In this document: in pieces, positions 33,086 through 43,600 of the stretch
Layout: each line of letters opens with the position of its first letter
Numbering within the stretch: position 1 is the stretch's first letter
NCBI GenBank assembly: GCA_015056815.1
Contig: SVFN01000015.1
Span: 37,615 to 101,614, forward strand
Direction of reading: 5' to 3'
DNA: 64,000 nt
Origin: Lachnospiraceae bacterium
Lineage (GTDB): Bacteria > Bacillota > Clostridia > Lachnospirales > Lachnospiraceae
The notes under the pieces: generated by a model
What the model was told of the DNA's origin: nothing
The model's database searches: none
Seen by the model: only the letters and a program-made list of their open reading frames with translations
Program-made: the position numbers and the translations under genes

Positions 33086-35479
33086 TCATATTTCCTCCTT
33101 GTCAATTTCCCCACGATGTACCAATCCAAGTCTGGCGGCTTTTCGCTCCGCTTCTGCCCGCGTCTTTGCCCCCAGCTTTTTATAGATCCTGCTGTTATAT
33201 TTCTTAACCGTATCATAGCTTACATTAAGCTGTCTGGCGATTTCTTCCATACTGTTGCCTGCACAGAGCATGGACAACACCTGTGCCTCCCTGATCGTAA
33301 GATTTATCGTTTCCTTTGGAATAAACCTCATATAATCCGGAAAGCTCATCGCATTCCTGACACACTCGTCATATACCTGTTCCAGGAATGTTTCATCGAT
33401 CGCACTAAGCTCTCCGCTCTCTTTCATCTCTTTTAACAGAGGTAAAACCGCCGCTCCCTCCAGAGCCACCAGTCTGACAAAATGAAACTCAGCAGCTTTT
33501 TGCAATCCCTCATAAAAATGGATCTTCCAGTGATCCTTTTCCATACGATAAAGGATCACTGCAGTTAACAGCTCATTTTCCATCTGATAGAAAAATCTCT
33601 CATAGGTAACAAAATATCCCTGCAAAAATGAAGTGATCTCCAGCGCTTCTTCCAAACGGTTATCTGCGATCAGGCATCTGACCTTCATCATCTGCCGGTA
33701 CCGGTCCATGATGGCAAAGGATACTTTTGCATCCGGTATCATTTCTATATATCTGGAAGTCTCTTCATTCAAACCGGCAAATAAAGACAGCCAGATTCCC
33801 ATTGCCTCCATATTGGGCTCAAGCTGTATCGCTCCGGTCATCCTTATCTTTTCCAGAAATGAGTCGTACAGTCTTTTCGCGGAAGGCAGCTGTCCTTCGA
33901 TCAAATGCTGCCGGATCTGTATCCCGACAGCCACAAATCCCATTTCGATCCTGCCCCCATGCAAGGCAGCCTCAAATCCGTTATTGCATCTCGTTAAGAC
34001 TTCATATGCAGGCATGCTTCCTTTCTCAAATCCGCTCTCCGCAAGTGCCAGAGTCACCAGCCCTTTTCCGAACTTTCCAAGGATCGTCTCCACCGGCTTT
34101 CCCATAAATTTTGCGATCTGATGATCTTTTTTGGACCATTCGCTAAAATCCAGACCGCCATTCATGATCGAAGGCATATTCCCTGTCGCACAAAACTCCG
34201 GCAGGACAATATCTCCTTTTCGCACCAAAGAAAAGGCTCCTTTCATGATCCGCATGATGCCGTTTATCCCTCTGTGCGGAAGGGCAATATCCAGATAAGC
34301 CAGCCTTGTCTTTGCTTCCCTGCGCTTTTCCTTGCTGTTTTGCGGATCTTCAAAAAAAAGCTGAAGCTGATGATACCATTTCTCTGATTTTTCCGGCAAA
34401 AGGATCAGATCGCACAGCATGCTCATTCCTGCCATCAAAACAGGAGAATCCTTGATCTCCTCATCCGGAAGTTCGAAATAATATTCCTGTGTTTCCACAT
34501 ACTGTCCTGTACCCGGGTGCATGTTGGCATTACGGATCAGCAATTCCTTGATCCTCTGGGTCGCACCGGCTTTGCGATAATACTTTAAGGCATTGGGAAT
34601 ATCCTCATGCATCTCATAATAGTCGGCCGCCCTTCGATAATTTTCCGTAATCTCAGCCTCCGTCCACAAAAGATTCTGTTTCCAGCAAAAATATCCTCTT
34701 GCCGCCGGTCTGATCATATAATAACCGCCATCTTTGACTTCGATCTGATTCATGACGCCACGACAATACTCTATGATCTGTCCGATCTGTTTGTTACCGG
34801 TCAGATAGGATGCCATCTCCTGCGTAAATTCTTCATACTGACAAACACACAATGCAAAATGCACAAATTCTTTATCCAACTCCTCATAGACATATCCATC
34901 CCAGAGATGATACAGATCCTGCCACACCGCTGCTTTCATATCCTCGGAATAGCACTGCCCCTCTTCCATTCTGGCTGCATAGCTGTAGAGAGCAAACATA
35001 TATCCCTCGGTAGCTTCCGTCACAAGTCGTATATCTTCCCGGCTCACTTCGATCCCACGTTCTTTAAAAAACTGTCCGACCTCTTTTTCGGAAAGTGCCA
35101 GGTCTCTTTCCTGTATCCGGACAAAATCCAGATTGATCGCTTCCACCGCAAGATATCTTGGGATCTCTCCGCGTTTGATCATGACGACCTGAATCCCCTG
35201 CATATGCAGAAGCTCACGTAAAAAACGGATGTCTTCCTCAGCCGACAGCCACTGCATATCCTCGATGATCACAACACTGCCGCGAAAAGACTGCATGTCC
35301 GGTTTTTCTTTAAATCTCCCATCCTTGCAGTGCAAAACCAGGGAATTTTTCCTTCTGTAATAATATTCTGCTGCCGCACTTTTTCCCCAGCCGGCAGCGG
35401 CGGTCATAATGACCGGCGCGCAGAATTCTTCGGCTTTCTTTAGTTTTTCATATGCCTTTGCTACTTTTATATATCCCAT
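33086..35479 (-). CDS. LuxR-family large ATP-binding (MalT-like) regulator
   Basis: A 797-aa transcription regulator of the LAL/MalT type. An N-terminal STAND ATPase has Walker A AAAGWGKSAA (Lys33) and Walker B VVIIEDMQW. A winged-helix and long helical, TPR-like sensor region covers about residues 250-720. A C-terminal LuxR HTH covers about 735-797 (LTIREAQVLSMLCAGNSMEE then LNVSYDTVKKYNSRI). Proteins of this class oligomerise with ATP and an inducer, then activate promoters. Its own promoter (35511-35569) carries the same palindrome as the PH-domain gene promoter, suggesting autoactivation. The inducer is unknown. Confidence 0.9.
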   Translation of the reverse strand: MGYIKVAKAYEKLKKAEEFCAPVIMTAAAGWGKSAAAEYYYRRKNSLVLHCKDGRFKEKPDMQSFRGSVVIIEDMQWLSAEEDIRFLRELLHMQGIQVVMIKRGEIPRYLAVEAINLDFVRIQERDLALSEKEVGQFFKERGIEVSREDIRLVTEATEGYMFALYSYAARMEEGQCYSEDMKAAVWQDLYHLWDGYVYEELDKEFVHFALCVCQYEEFTQEMASYLTGNKQIGQIIEYCRGVMNQIEVKDGGYYMIRPAARGYFCWKQNLLWTEAEITENYRRAADYYEMHEDIPNALKYYRKAGATQRIKELLIRNANMHPGTGQYVETQEYYFELPDEEIKDSPVLMAGMSMLCDLILLPEKSEKWYHQLQLFFEDPQNSKEKRREAKTRLAYLDIALPHRGINGIMRIMKGAFSLVRKGDIVLPEFCATGNMPSIMNGGLDFSEWSKKDHQIAKFMGKPVETILGKFGKGLVTLALAESGFEKGSMPAYEVLTRCNNGFEAALHGGRIEMGFVAVGIQIRQHLIEGQLPSAKRLYDSFLEKIRMTGAIQLEPNMEAMGIWLSLFAGLNEETSRYIEMIPDAKVSFAIMDRYRQMMKVRCLIADNRLEEALEITSFLQGYFVTYERFFYQMENELLTAVILYRMEKDHWKIHFYEGLQKAAEFHFVRLVALEGAAVLPLLKEMKESGELSAIDETFLEQVYDECVRNAMSFPDYMRFIPKETINLTIREAQVLSMLCAGNSMEEIARQLNVSYDTVKKYNSRIYKKLGAKTRAEAERKAARLGLVHRGEIDKEEI

Positions 35480-35510
35480 AGCAGACTTCCTCCGGATTTC
35501 TCATAATCAC

Positions 35511-35569
35511 ATCATAACAGCAATTCGTTCAAATGTACATTCCCCCCAGGTGGACAATGCCTGTTTTTT
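35511..35569 (-). promoter_or_regulatory. LAL-type regulator promoter element, copy 2
   Basis: A palindrome TCCACCTGGGGGGA (35554-35541) lies one base before the -35 region TGTACA. A -10 TATGAT (35516-35511) sits at exactly the same spacing as in copy 1 at 29374-29432. Start of the regulator gene is 32 bases downstream. Confidence 0.75.
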
Positions 35570-35593
35570 CTTACTTTATAAACACAAACAGAA

Positions 35594-35623
35594 ACGGTCC
35601 CCGTTTTCTTTTACGGTGACCGT
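35594..35623 (-). terminator. Terminator after the beta-helix lipoprotein gene
   Basis: The stem ACGGTC-A-CCGT / ACGG-GG-ACCGT with an 8-base loop is followed by TTTCTGTTT on the minus strand, isolating the regulator operon from upstream transcription. Confidence 0.7.
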
Positions 35624-35640
35624 CCTGTCTGCTTCCTCCT

Positions 35641-37266
35641 TTATAAAGATTTTTTCTCCTCCAAGCAGCTTTCGTCCGTGCTTTCCAAAGCAGTATCCTG
35701 TTGCTTTTGAGGCAGATCCCCTTCTGGCTTGCGTGGAGGCTGTCCATCCGGCGGAGCCATCTTCCCGTCCGTTTGCCCTGTTTTTTTTCTCCTTCCCTGT
35801 GAAGTGCTGTTTTCTTCATCCTGAGAAGACTGCGTCCCGTCCTTTGATGGTGGCTGCATATCTTGTCCGGACGGCTGTTCTCCATCACTGTTCTTTAGCG
35901 GCTGTTTGCCATCGGGTGGTGCCTGCATGCCGCCGCTGCCGCCCGCCTCTGCTTTGATCTCGATCGCTTCTCCGGTCATGGCAGCTCCTTCGGTATAAAC
36001 TTTCCCGTCCACAGTCAGGGTATGACCGTTTAACTTAATGGCATCTGCATCACAAGTCAGGGATTTGACGTTGGAATCCGCTGTCAGGCTCCATCCGGAA
36101 TCCTCTGAGAGTTCCACATAGACCTCGCCAGCCGCACCGTCTGTGTTGATCGCACCGGTAAACGAGCTGCTGTCTTTCAGATAAAGGTTCAAAATAGAAT
36201 TTTCATCCACGATCATGTCTCCGTTTATGGTCTGTTGACTTGCCGTAAGATTGACTTTTCCTCCGTTTGATCCTTCGTTTCCCCAGCCGGCTGCAGCTGC
36301 CCGAAGAAAGACCCCATCGCCGTTATTCGTAATCTCCACACCGGACAATGTGATATCCGTTGTCGTATTGTTGACAAAGAAAATATCTCCGTTGGCATTG
36401 GTGATGCTTCCTCCGTTTGCCGTAAACTTTGAAAGACCGGTATCGGCATCCCCCGACATGGACTGATAGATCATGACGGCGTGATAATTGTCTGATTTAT
36501 CACTGTTATGCTGATTATGATCTGCAGTCAGCGAAACATTGTTCAACGTAACGGAATTTTTTCCTTCCACAACCACTCCTTCTGAAGCAGTTGAAGTCAG
36601 GTCTGCATCATTCACTGTGATATCAGCCGTAGAATAGATTGCCGGAGAACCTTTTCCCTGCGTTGTATACTCTCCGCCGTTCACCGTTACCACTCCGCCG
36701 CCTCTGTCGGAGCGGATCGCGGCAGAGGAATTGCCGGTCGTATGTATCGTCAGATTGGAGGCATTCATCTTCCCGCCTCCGGTCGTCATCAGTCCGCCGG
36801 AGCAATTCCCGGTGGTATTGATCACAGAGTCTGAAATGGTCACCTCCGTATTTTCTCCATAAGAAAAAACCGCATTCGCATGAGTTCCATCCGTCCTGAT
36901 ATCCATGTCTGAAAGTGTTAATCCTGCACCGTTTGTAGCGAAAACAGCACTGTTTTGTCCGTAAAAATCCGCCTCGTCCCCTTCGGAATCACCGGTCTTT
37001 GTCACTTTTGCATGGCTGTATTCCGCTGTTTCTCCATCTGCCGCGATCGCATGTCCGCCATCCTCACTGTTTTCATACGTTTCTTCCCGCACTGTTTGTG
37101 TATCTCCTTTTGCGGTCTGTTCTTCCTTCACATCTGCCGCAGCAGTAAGCTCAGGCACCGTCTGCGAACATCCTGTCAGCCAGACCAGCGCAGCTATGGT
37201 GGTTAGTGCTGTCAGCTTTCTTATCTTTCTGTTCTTCCATACCTTCCTAACCTGTTTTCTCTTCAT
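35641..37266 (-). CDS. Surface lipoprotein with beta-helix repeats
   Basis: A 541-aa lipoprotein (lipobox VWLTGCSQ, Cys about residue 34). Residues about 110-380 are parallel-beta-helix-like repeats rich in Asn, Thr, Gly and Ser (VFATNGAGLTLSDMDIRTDG and similar turns). A beta-rich part follows to about 440, then a disordered Pro/Gln/Lys/Asp tail with repeated PPDG units. Such proteins are often called adhesin-like; no catalytic residues are evident. ATG 37266 has AAAGGAGG upstream. A 555-base gap separates it from the divergent MATE gene. Confidence 0.78.
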   Translation of the reverse strand: MKRKQVRKVWKNRKIRKLTALTTIAALVWLTGCSQTVPELTAAADVKEEQTAKGDTQTVREETYENSEDGGHAIAADGETAEYSHAKVTKTGDSEGDEADFYGQNSAVFATNGAGLTLSDMDIRTDGTHANAVFSYGENTEVTISDSVINTTGNCSGGLMTTGGGKMNASNLTIHTTGNSSAAIRSDRGGGVVTVNGGEYTTQGKGSPAIYSTADITVNDADLTSTASEGVVVEGKNSVTLNNVSLTADHNQHNSDKSDNYHAVMIYQSMSGDADTGLSKFTANGGSITNANGDIFFVNNTTTDITLSGVEITNNGDGVFLRAAAAGWGNEGSNGGKVNLTASQQTINGDMIVDENSILNLYLKDSSSFTGAINTDGAAGEVYVELSEDSGWSLTADSNVKSLTCDADAIKLNGHTLTVDGKVYTEGAAMTGEAIEIKAEAGGSGGMQAPPDGKQPLKNSDGEQPSGQDMQPPSKDGTQSSQDEENSTSQGRRKKTGQTDGKMAPPDGQPPRKPEGDLPQKQQDTALESTDESCLEEKKSL

Positions 37267-37493
37267 GCTCATTCCTCCTTTGGCTTTCATTTGGTGGTTG
37301 TCCTGCCTATTACAGGCGCTTTCATTACTTTTCATCGCTTTGGGAAAGTTGTGTTTATGAATGCCATCATAAGGGATCATTTTGTGTAGTTTGTGATGAA
37401 ACTATGTAAAAATTGTGAGCGCTGATATATGTTCTCTTTTTCTAAAAATTCTATAAATTATCACTTTCTTGCTTTCTTTTCCCGATTTCCGCC

Positions 37494-37522
37494 TTGCAAA
37501 ACCGTTCAAAAAACTATATAAT
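37494..37522 (+). promoter_or_regulatory. Promoter of the MATE gene with long leader
   Basis: TTGCAA and consensus TATAAT are spaced by 17 bases on the plus strand, giving an untranslated leader of about 290 bases. The leader holds two 8-bp inverted repeats (ATCTATTC / GAATAGAT near 37636-37671, and GTTTATGC / GCATAAAC near 37675-37711). I found no known riboswitch pattern in it. The rest of the 37267-37821 gap shows nothing I can name. Confidence 0.6.
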
Positions 37523-37821
37523 ACACTTCGCTGTGATTTTTGACAGCATAGACTTTATACGCAGTAAGCATGTTCCGACACAGCTTCTATTTTCAGACGG
37601 CACCTCATATGGACACATACCATTCATGATCAATATCTATTCCGGGGATTCCTATTTTTTTGAATAGATACACGGTTTATGCATTTACAGACTCCGTCGA
37701 TGGCATAAACTGCACTCCTCACATTTTCCTCGAGGACATCTTGTGTTATTCCGGATGATATGATTCCGTCCACATATTGGTACCCATTTATTTCACTTAT
37801 TATTATTACGGAGGTATACAA

Positions 37822-39171
37822 ATGAAAGACAACACAACCGAAATCTTTAGGGACGCACCGGTTCCGAAAGCGGTCATGAGTAATGTGATCCCTTCGATCA
37901 TCAGTATGCTTATGGTGCTTGTTTACAATCTGGCCGATACCTTTTTCATCGGACAGACCAACAATCCCTACATGGTGGCGGCCGTTTCCCTTGCGACACC
38001 GGCTTTTCTCATTTTTATGGCGATCGGTATGCTCTTTGGTATCGGCGGCACATCCCTGATCTCCAGAATGCTTGGAGAGGGCAAAGCAGAAAGCGCCAGA
38101 AATGCTTCCTCCTTCTGCTTCTGGTGCGGTATAACCATCGGCGTGATCTCCATGGTACTGATCTGGATCTTTTCCACACCGCTGGCCCGTCTGATCGGAG
38201 CAAGTGATGATACCCTTGGTTACACTTCCCAGTACCTTACCATCGTTGCCACAGCGATCCCCTTCCTCATCATGAGTAACATTTTCAGTAATATCATCCG
38301 TGCGGAGGGAAATGCCAACAAAGCAATGCTTGGTATGATCATCGGTAATCTGATCAACATTATTTTCGATCCGGTCATGATCCTGTTTTTGGGCTGGAAC
38401 GTGGCTGGTGCCGCCATCGCTACCGTCCTTGGAAATGTTTTTTCCAGTATGTTTTACCTGTTTCATCTGGCATCGCCAAATTCCATGCTGTCGATCAACA
38501 TCCGTGATTTCAAAGCACGCGACCGCATTGCAACCGGCGTATTTGCCATCGGGATCCCGGCCTCCCTAAACAGTATCCTGATGAGTGTTTCCAATATTTT
38601 TATCAACAACCTCATGGCAAAGCATGGTGATATGGCCGTAGCCGGACTCGGTGTTGCTATGAAGGTAAACATGATCGTTGTCATGCTTTTGATCGGTGTA
38701 GGTACCGGTATCCAGCCGCTTTTAGGATATTGCTACGGGGCAGGGAACCGGAAACGTTATCTTGCGGTATTGAAGTTTTCCCTGATTCTCGCACTGTGTA
38801 TGAGCGCCGTCATGACTGTGATCTGTTATGCCGGCGCAGGACCTTTGGTCCGGACTTTTCTGGAAAACGAAGATGCCTTTACCTTTGGCATGACCTTCGC
38901 AAGGATTTATATTTATTCAGGTCCGATCTTAGGAGTATTGTTCGTGATGATCAATGCGATCCAGTCCGTCGGCGCCGCTCTGCCTTCACTGATACTTTCC
39001 ATCAGCAGACAGGGACTGTTGTATCTGCCGATCCTGTTTACGATCAATGCACTGTTTAATTCACCACGGAATCTTGCCATGACACAGCCGCTTACGGATT
39101 ATCTGGCAACGCTCCTTTCGGTCGTACTGTTTATCATTACCTATAAAAAGTATTTTCAGGATATGGATTAG
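37822..39171 (+). CDS. MATE-family multidrug/Na+ antiporter
   Basis: A 449-aa MATE efflux protein with 12 expected membrane helices in two bundles. Family motifs include PSIISMLMVLVYNLADTFFIG near the start, GGTSLISRMLGEG, and in the second half IGVGTGIQPLLGYCYGAG. ATG 37822 was chosen for ACGGAGG 7 bases upstream and the typical MATE N-terminus. It is a single-gene unit on the plus strand with a terminator after it. Substrate cannot be told from sequence. Confidence 0.93.
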   Translation: MKDNTTEIFRDAPVPKAVMSNVIPSIISMLMVLVYNLADTFFIGQTNNPYMVAAVSLATPAFLIFMAIGMLFGIGGTSLISRMLGEGKAESARNASSFCFWCGITIGVISMVLIWIFSTPLARLIGASDDTLGYTSQYLTIVATAIPFLIMSNIFSNIIRAEGNANKAMLGMIIGNLINIIFDPVMILFLGWNVAGAAIATVLGNVFSSMFYLFHLASPNSMLSINIRDFKARDRIATGVFAIGIPASLNSILMSVSNIFINNLMAKHGDMAVAGLGVAMKVNMIVVMLLIGVGTGIQPLLGYCYGAGNRKRYLAVLKFSLILALCMSAVMTVICYAGAGPLVRTFLENEDAFTFGMTFARIYIYSGPILGVLFVMINAIQSVGAALPSLILSISRQGLLYLPILFTINALFNSPRNLAMTQPLTDYLATLLSVVLFIITYKKYFQDMD

Positions 39172-39175
39172 AGAC

Positions 39176-39208
39176 GTTACTTTCACAGTCATTCCGGCTG
39201 TGAATACT
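39176..39208. repeat. Short TTCACAG/CTGTGAA palindrome
   Basis: GTTACTTTCACAG and CTGTGAATACT form an imperfect inverted repeat right after the MATE stop codon. It resembles the ends of the 149-bp element at 26277-26425. Confidence 0.4.
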
Positions 39209-39247
39209 TAGAAGCGACTTTTGGAGAGTCCTGCATAAAAACAGCAA

Positions 39248-39287
39248 AAAAAGCGTTACCTTCTCTCTTATACAGGTAACGCTTTTT
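39248..39287. terminator. Bidirectional terminator between MATE and antiporter genes
   Basis: A perfect 13-bp stem AAAAAGCGTTACC / GGTAACGCTTTTT with a 14-base loop has T-runs on both strands, between convergent genes. Confidence 0.9.
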
Positions 39288-39358
39288 CCGATTACTATCT
39301 TTACCGCATGCGTTTGATCGCGGTGATCATACCATCATTCTATTTCGTTTTCCAACCG

Positions 39359-40306
39359 TTATCTCATGCAGATATATACCAGATATCCCGCATAAAGTCC
39401 GAGCATACAGATGCCTTCGCCACGATTGATACTTTTACCTGTCCAGGCAAAGATCCAGGCGATCAGACTCATCACCAGCAATATCGCAATGTCGATCACA
39501 TTCTCCATGATAAATGCGATCGGACTGATCACAGCTGCCACTCCTAATACCAAAAGCACATTAAAGATATTTGAACCGATCACATTACCGATCGCCATAT
39601 CCACTTCATTCTTCTTCGCCGCCACGATCGAAGTCACAAGCTCCGGAAGACTGGTACCCATTGCCACGATCGTCAGACCGATCAGTGTCTGGCTCAATCC
39701 AAACTTCGCCGCGATAGTGCAGGCACCGTCCACAACAAAATCTCCGCCAAACTTAATTGCTGCCGCACCGCCGACGATGTAGACCAGGCACAGCCACACG
39801 GCGATATCCTTTTTTTCTTCCGTCTCTTCCTCTGCCCCTTCTCTTGCTTTTTTGGCAGAAAAAATCATCCATAACAGATAGGCCGCAAACAAAACCAGAA
39901 GCACCAGTGCATCCAGTCTCGCCACTTCCATTCCCAGATACCCAAGTCCCAGAAGCAGCAAAATGCAGATCGTCGCAAACGGGAATTCTTTTTTAAGCGT
40001 TTCTCTTTTTACGACCAGGGGCGAAAACAGTGCGCACGCTCCGCAGACCACCATCAGATTAAAAATATCGGATCCGATCGCATTGCTGACCGCTAAAGCA
40101 TTGTTGTTGCCAAGAGATGCCGTCACACTGACCGCACACTCCGGAAGACTGGTTCCCATAGCTACGATCGTCATGCCGATGATCATGGACGGCACTTTAA
40201 ATTTCCTTGCTACGGCTGAGCTTCCTTCCACAAAAAAATCCGCTCCTTTGATCAGGAGTACAAAACCTGCCACCAACATGATGGCCGCCAATAATAGTTC
40301 TTTCAT
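39359..40306 (-). CDS. Calcium/sodium antiporter (CaCA family, YrbG-like)
   Basis: A 315-aa cation exchanger with the two inverted alpha-repeats of the CaCA family: MTIVAMGTSLPECAVSVTAS with SNAIGSDIFNLMVVCG, and LTIVAMGTSLPELVTSIVAA with GNVIGSNIFNVLLVLG. A charged loop (about residues 155-175) joins the halves. ATG 40306 has AAAGGAG upstream; length and start match YrbG-type proteins. It has its own promoter at 40379-40406. Confidence 0.93.
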   Translation of the reverse strand: MKELLLAAIMLVAGFVLLIKGADFFVEGSSAVARKFKVPSMIIGMTIVAMGTSLPECAVSVTASLGNNNALAVSNAIGSDIFNLMVVCGACALFSPLVVKRETLKKEFPFATICILLLLGLGYLGMEVARLDALVLLVLFAAYLLWMIFSAKKAREGAEEETEEKKDIAVWLCLVYIVGGAAAIKFGGDFVVDGACTIAAKFGLSQTLIGLTIVAMGTSLPELVTSIVAAKKNEVDMAIGNVIGSNIFNVLLVLGVAAVISPIAFIMENVIDIAILLVMSLIAWIFAWTGKSINRGEGICMLGLYAGYLVYICMR

Positions 40307-40378
40307 TTTCTTCTCCTTTATCCTTTTTCGTCTTCCTTCACACAATCTGTCTTTTGCATGATGACGGGCGTCTTTTTC

Positions 40379-40406
40379 ATTATAGTATACCTTCCCTGTT
40401 TGTCAA
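40379..40406 (-). promoter_or_regulatory. Promoter of the Ca/Na antiporter gene
   Basis: On the minus strand, consensus TTGACA (40406-40401) and TATAAT (40384-40379) are spaced by 16 bases. Confidence 0.8.
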
Positions 40407-40603
40407 TACTTTCCCGCGCCTGCGAAGCGCGGCTGCCATCGGCAGTTACTATTCCGTTTCCAGCCAGTCTGGCACTGAATGTAACATGTTTTGCACATAT
40501 TCAGTTCGGCAACTTCTTTCCTCCCACGCAAGTGTGTTTATGTCCCCGGTCACATCCTCTCGGTGCGCTATTTACTTTATACAAAACCGGTATTTCCAAA
40601 AAA

Positions 40604-40636
40604 ATGCCGCACCTCTCCCCACGAGAAGTGCGGCAT
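40604..40636 (-). terminator. Terminator of the giant polysaccharidase gene
   Basis: The stem ATGCCGCACTTCTC / GAGAGGTGCGGCAT with one mismatch is followed by seven T residues on the minus strand. The remaining gap to the antiporter promoter (40407-40603) holds nothing I can name. Confidence 0.9.
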
Positions 40637-40686
40637 ATCATATGTTCTTGTTCCGTCAGGTGAAGCATGACCGTATAGCGGTTTCG

Positions 40687-43600
40687 TTATCTGATCCGGA
40701 TCTTTACTGTTTTTTTCTTACCGGTACCGTCCATGGATCTGACTGTGATCTTAACGGTCTTTCCTTTTCCCGCTTTTTTCGCACTCACCTTACCCTTGGC
40801 ACTGACTGTAGCATATTCTGAGTCGGAGCTTTCCCATTTCAGTTTTTTATTGGCATTTTTGCCGCTTGTCTGTACCGTTGCCTTCAGCACGATGCTTTTT
40901 CCAGCCTTCAAAGATTTCGGCACATTTCTGACCATAATCTTCTTTACGGCATGTTTCATGATCTTTATCCGGATCTTTGCCGTCTGACCGCTTCCGTCAG
41001 CGGCTTTTGCCGTGATCGTGACACTTTTGCCTCTTCCCGCCTTTTTAGTGATCACGGTACCGTCGGGCAGCACGCTCGCATAATCCGGACGGTCACAGGA
41101 CCACTGTATCGTCTTGTCAGAAGCATCCTTCGGTAAGATGACGGGCTGCAATTTTACCCTTTTCGTGCAGGCGATCTTCACAGATTCCGCTTCAATGGAA
41201 AGCCCGGTTATTTTCTTTGGCATCTCTTTTTCGGTTGTATCTGCCTGCTTCTCCTCTTTTGTCCCGGAATCCAAAGTCTCCTCTTTTCCGTTCTCTCCCG
41301 GTTCCTCATTTCCGGCCTCTGTTTTGGTGATCACGCCCCTAAACAGCTTCAGTTCCGCCGCAGAGGCATATCCTCCCGCACCTGACAGAATCTCCAGACG
41401 CACAAAACGCACCTTTCCTTCTGTCCGAAAGACCACAGTCTTTTCTGTCTTGTCTTCCGCCCAGCTTCCGCTTCGTACTTCTTCAAAGTCATTCTCCTCA
41501 AGCGCTGTCAGTTCCTTATCGGCATTGCTGACCAGGATCCGGTATCCCGTAACGATCCCATTGGAATCTTTATCCTGTCTGGGCAGATAGCTTAACCGGT
41601 ACAGATCTTCTGTTTCTTCTCCAAGATCCACTGTCAGATGATGCGGGAACGGTTTTACCGTACCGGTCCAGGCGTTATGCCAGATGGTGGTACTATCTCC
41701 ATCGATCGCCTTTTTTGCCTCATTTCCCGTCTGGAATGAGTCTGTGCTGACCTCTGCATTGCTTAAGTCAAGCGCTTCCTCCTCCACTTCCACTCTAACC
41801 AGCTTTTGTACTGCCTGTTTGATCTTATCCGAAGCAATCGTGATCTGCTCCTGCGTCACATCGTCCTCTTGCTGTTTTTCAAGCTCTCTTGCCTCATCGC
41901 AGACATCTTTTAATGCTTTCCAGCTTTCTTTTGTATATTCCACATCTGTTCGATTCTCTGCCTCAGAAAAAGCAGCATCCAGTAACAGCCATTTTTTTAA
42001 CTGCTGCACAGCTTTTTGAATCTCTGCCGTCAGCGTTTCCACATCTTTGGCATCTGTCCCGTAATCCAGACTGTCCGCTTTTTTCAGCAGTTCCTGAAGA
42101 TTTTTCCACCGTTTCTGTCCAAAGTCGTAGGTATCGGGCGCCAATTCTCTCGCCGCAAAAGCTTCCCGGTCAAGCTCGATCCATTCCCTGCTGTTTGCAA
42201 GCTCCAGATCCTCAAGCGACCATTCCTCGCTCCAGGCGATCGTCAGCTTCTGCTTTTCTTTGTCGATCCTGATCGGCAGCCACTGATAACGGGAATCCTT
42301 CAGGTTCGTGGAATTCCATTTGTCTCCCATGTAAATAAAACAGTCCTGTTTTCCCTGCACCTGAAGTACATAGGTACTTTGCCCGCCAAAGGACAGCTGC
42401 GCATCCGTACCGACACAGGGATTGGAAAGTGTATCCATCTGGAACGGTCCCTTCTCTCCCGTCTTTGACAGACCCTTGCGGATATCATCCGTGACAGAAT
42501 ATCCCATCTGATTCGGGCGCCATCCGGTACAGCCGGAGGAGATCAGGTAATATTTTCCGTCTGCCTTAAAAATGGCAGGAGCTTCTCTCGCATAAACTCC
42601 CTTACTTCCGCTCTTGTCCACATAATTACGGCTGTACGCTCCGGTAAGCCCCGTATAATCCTCATTCAGCTGTGCAATGTATAACGTCCAGTTATCCTCG
42701 GAAGAATGGATCAGATAAGCAGTACCGTCGTCATCCTGAAACAGAGTCATATCCCTGCTTTCCATTCCGTTTGGACGGATCGTATCGATCAGCCGGAACG
42801 GGCCGGCCGGACTTTCACTGACTGCAATTCCCGTCTGCGCAAGCTCATAATTCCCAATTCCTTCTCCGTCTTTGTGAAACCACATGACGTAATTATCATT
42901 TTTCGCATTATACAAAACCTTCGGGCGCTCCATGACGCAGTTCCAGTTAAGCTTCTCATACAATGCCTGCTTTTGTGTAACATTCATACCCTCATAAAGC
43001 GCATTCAATGCTTCAATCTGCTTTGGTGTATTGTATTTTTCCAGCGTATCGTATTCCGATACGGCTTTCTTCGCCTGCTTTGCCTCCTGATACTCTGCGG
43101 AAGATTCCGGCAGATACAGCGGCGTATCATCCGATGCGTTCCCGCCTTTCAGAAAAGCAGGATTGTTAAAGACCGGAAGCGCCATTCCCTCGTAGGTCCA
43201 GTTGTACAGATCTTCGGAAGAATAACAGCTGACTCCGATCGCCACGATCCCTCCGGAAGCTGTTTTTTCCTCTCCCTTGTTTTCACCATACCAGTAATAC
43301 TTTTGCGTCTTCTCATCCCAGAGTACTCCGCCGCCGTGTGCCTGGATCACGTTTCCGGCTGTATCTTTCCAGATCTCATCCGGATAAAAACTGTCTGCTT
43401 TTTCCTTCATCCAGTCATAATCTGCATACACAATATCTTCCGTAGTCAGCTTTGCCTGGCTTTCCCGTTTTATTGGTTTCCCGGCATACCAGTCTGAAAT
43501 ATGCAGTTCGTTTACATGCTCGATCGTGCTCCCGTTTTCAGCGCCGGAAAACCAGCAGTTATTTAACATCACTTTCCCGATCCGGTTGTCTGTATCCAGT

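Noticed and set aside
37630..38466. 278-aa open frame antisense to the MATE gene
   Set aside because: It lies opposite clear MATE coding sequence and has a His/Asp-rich, low-complexity composition typical of a shadow frame.
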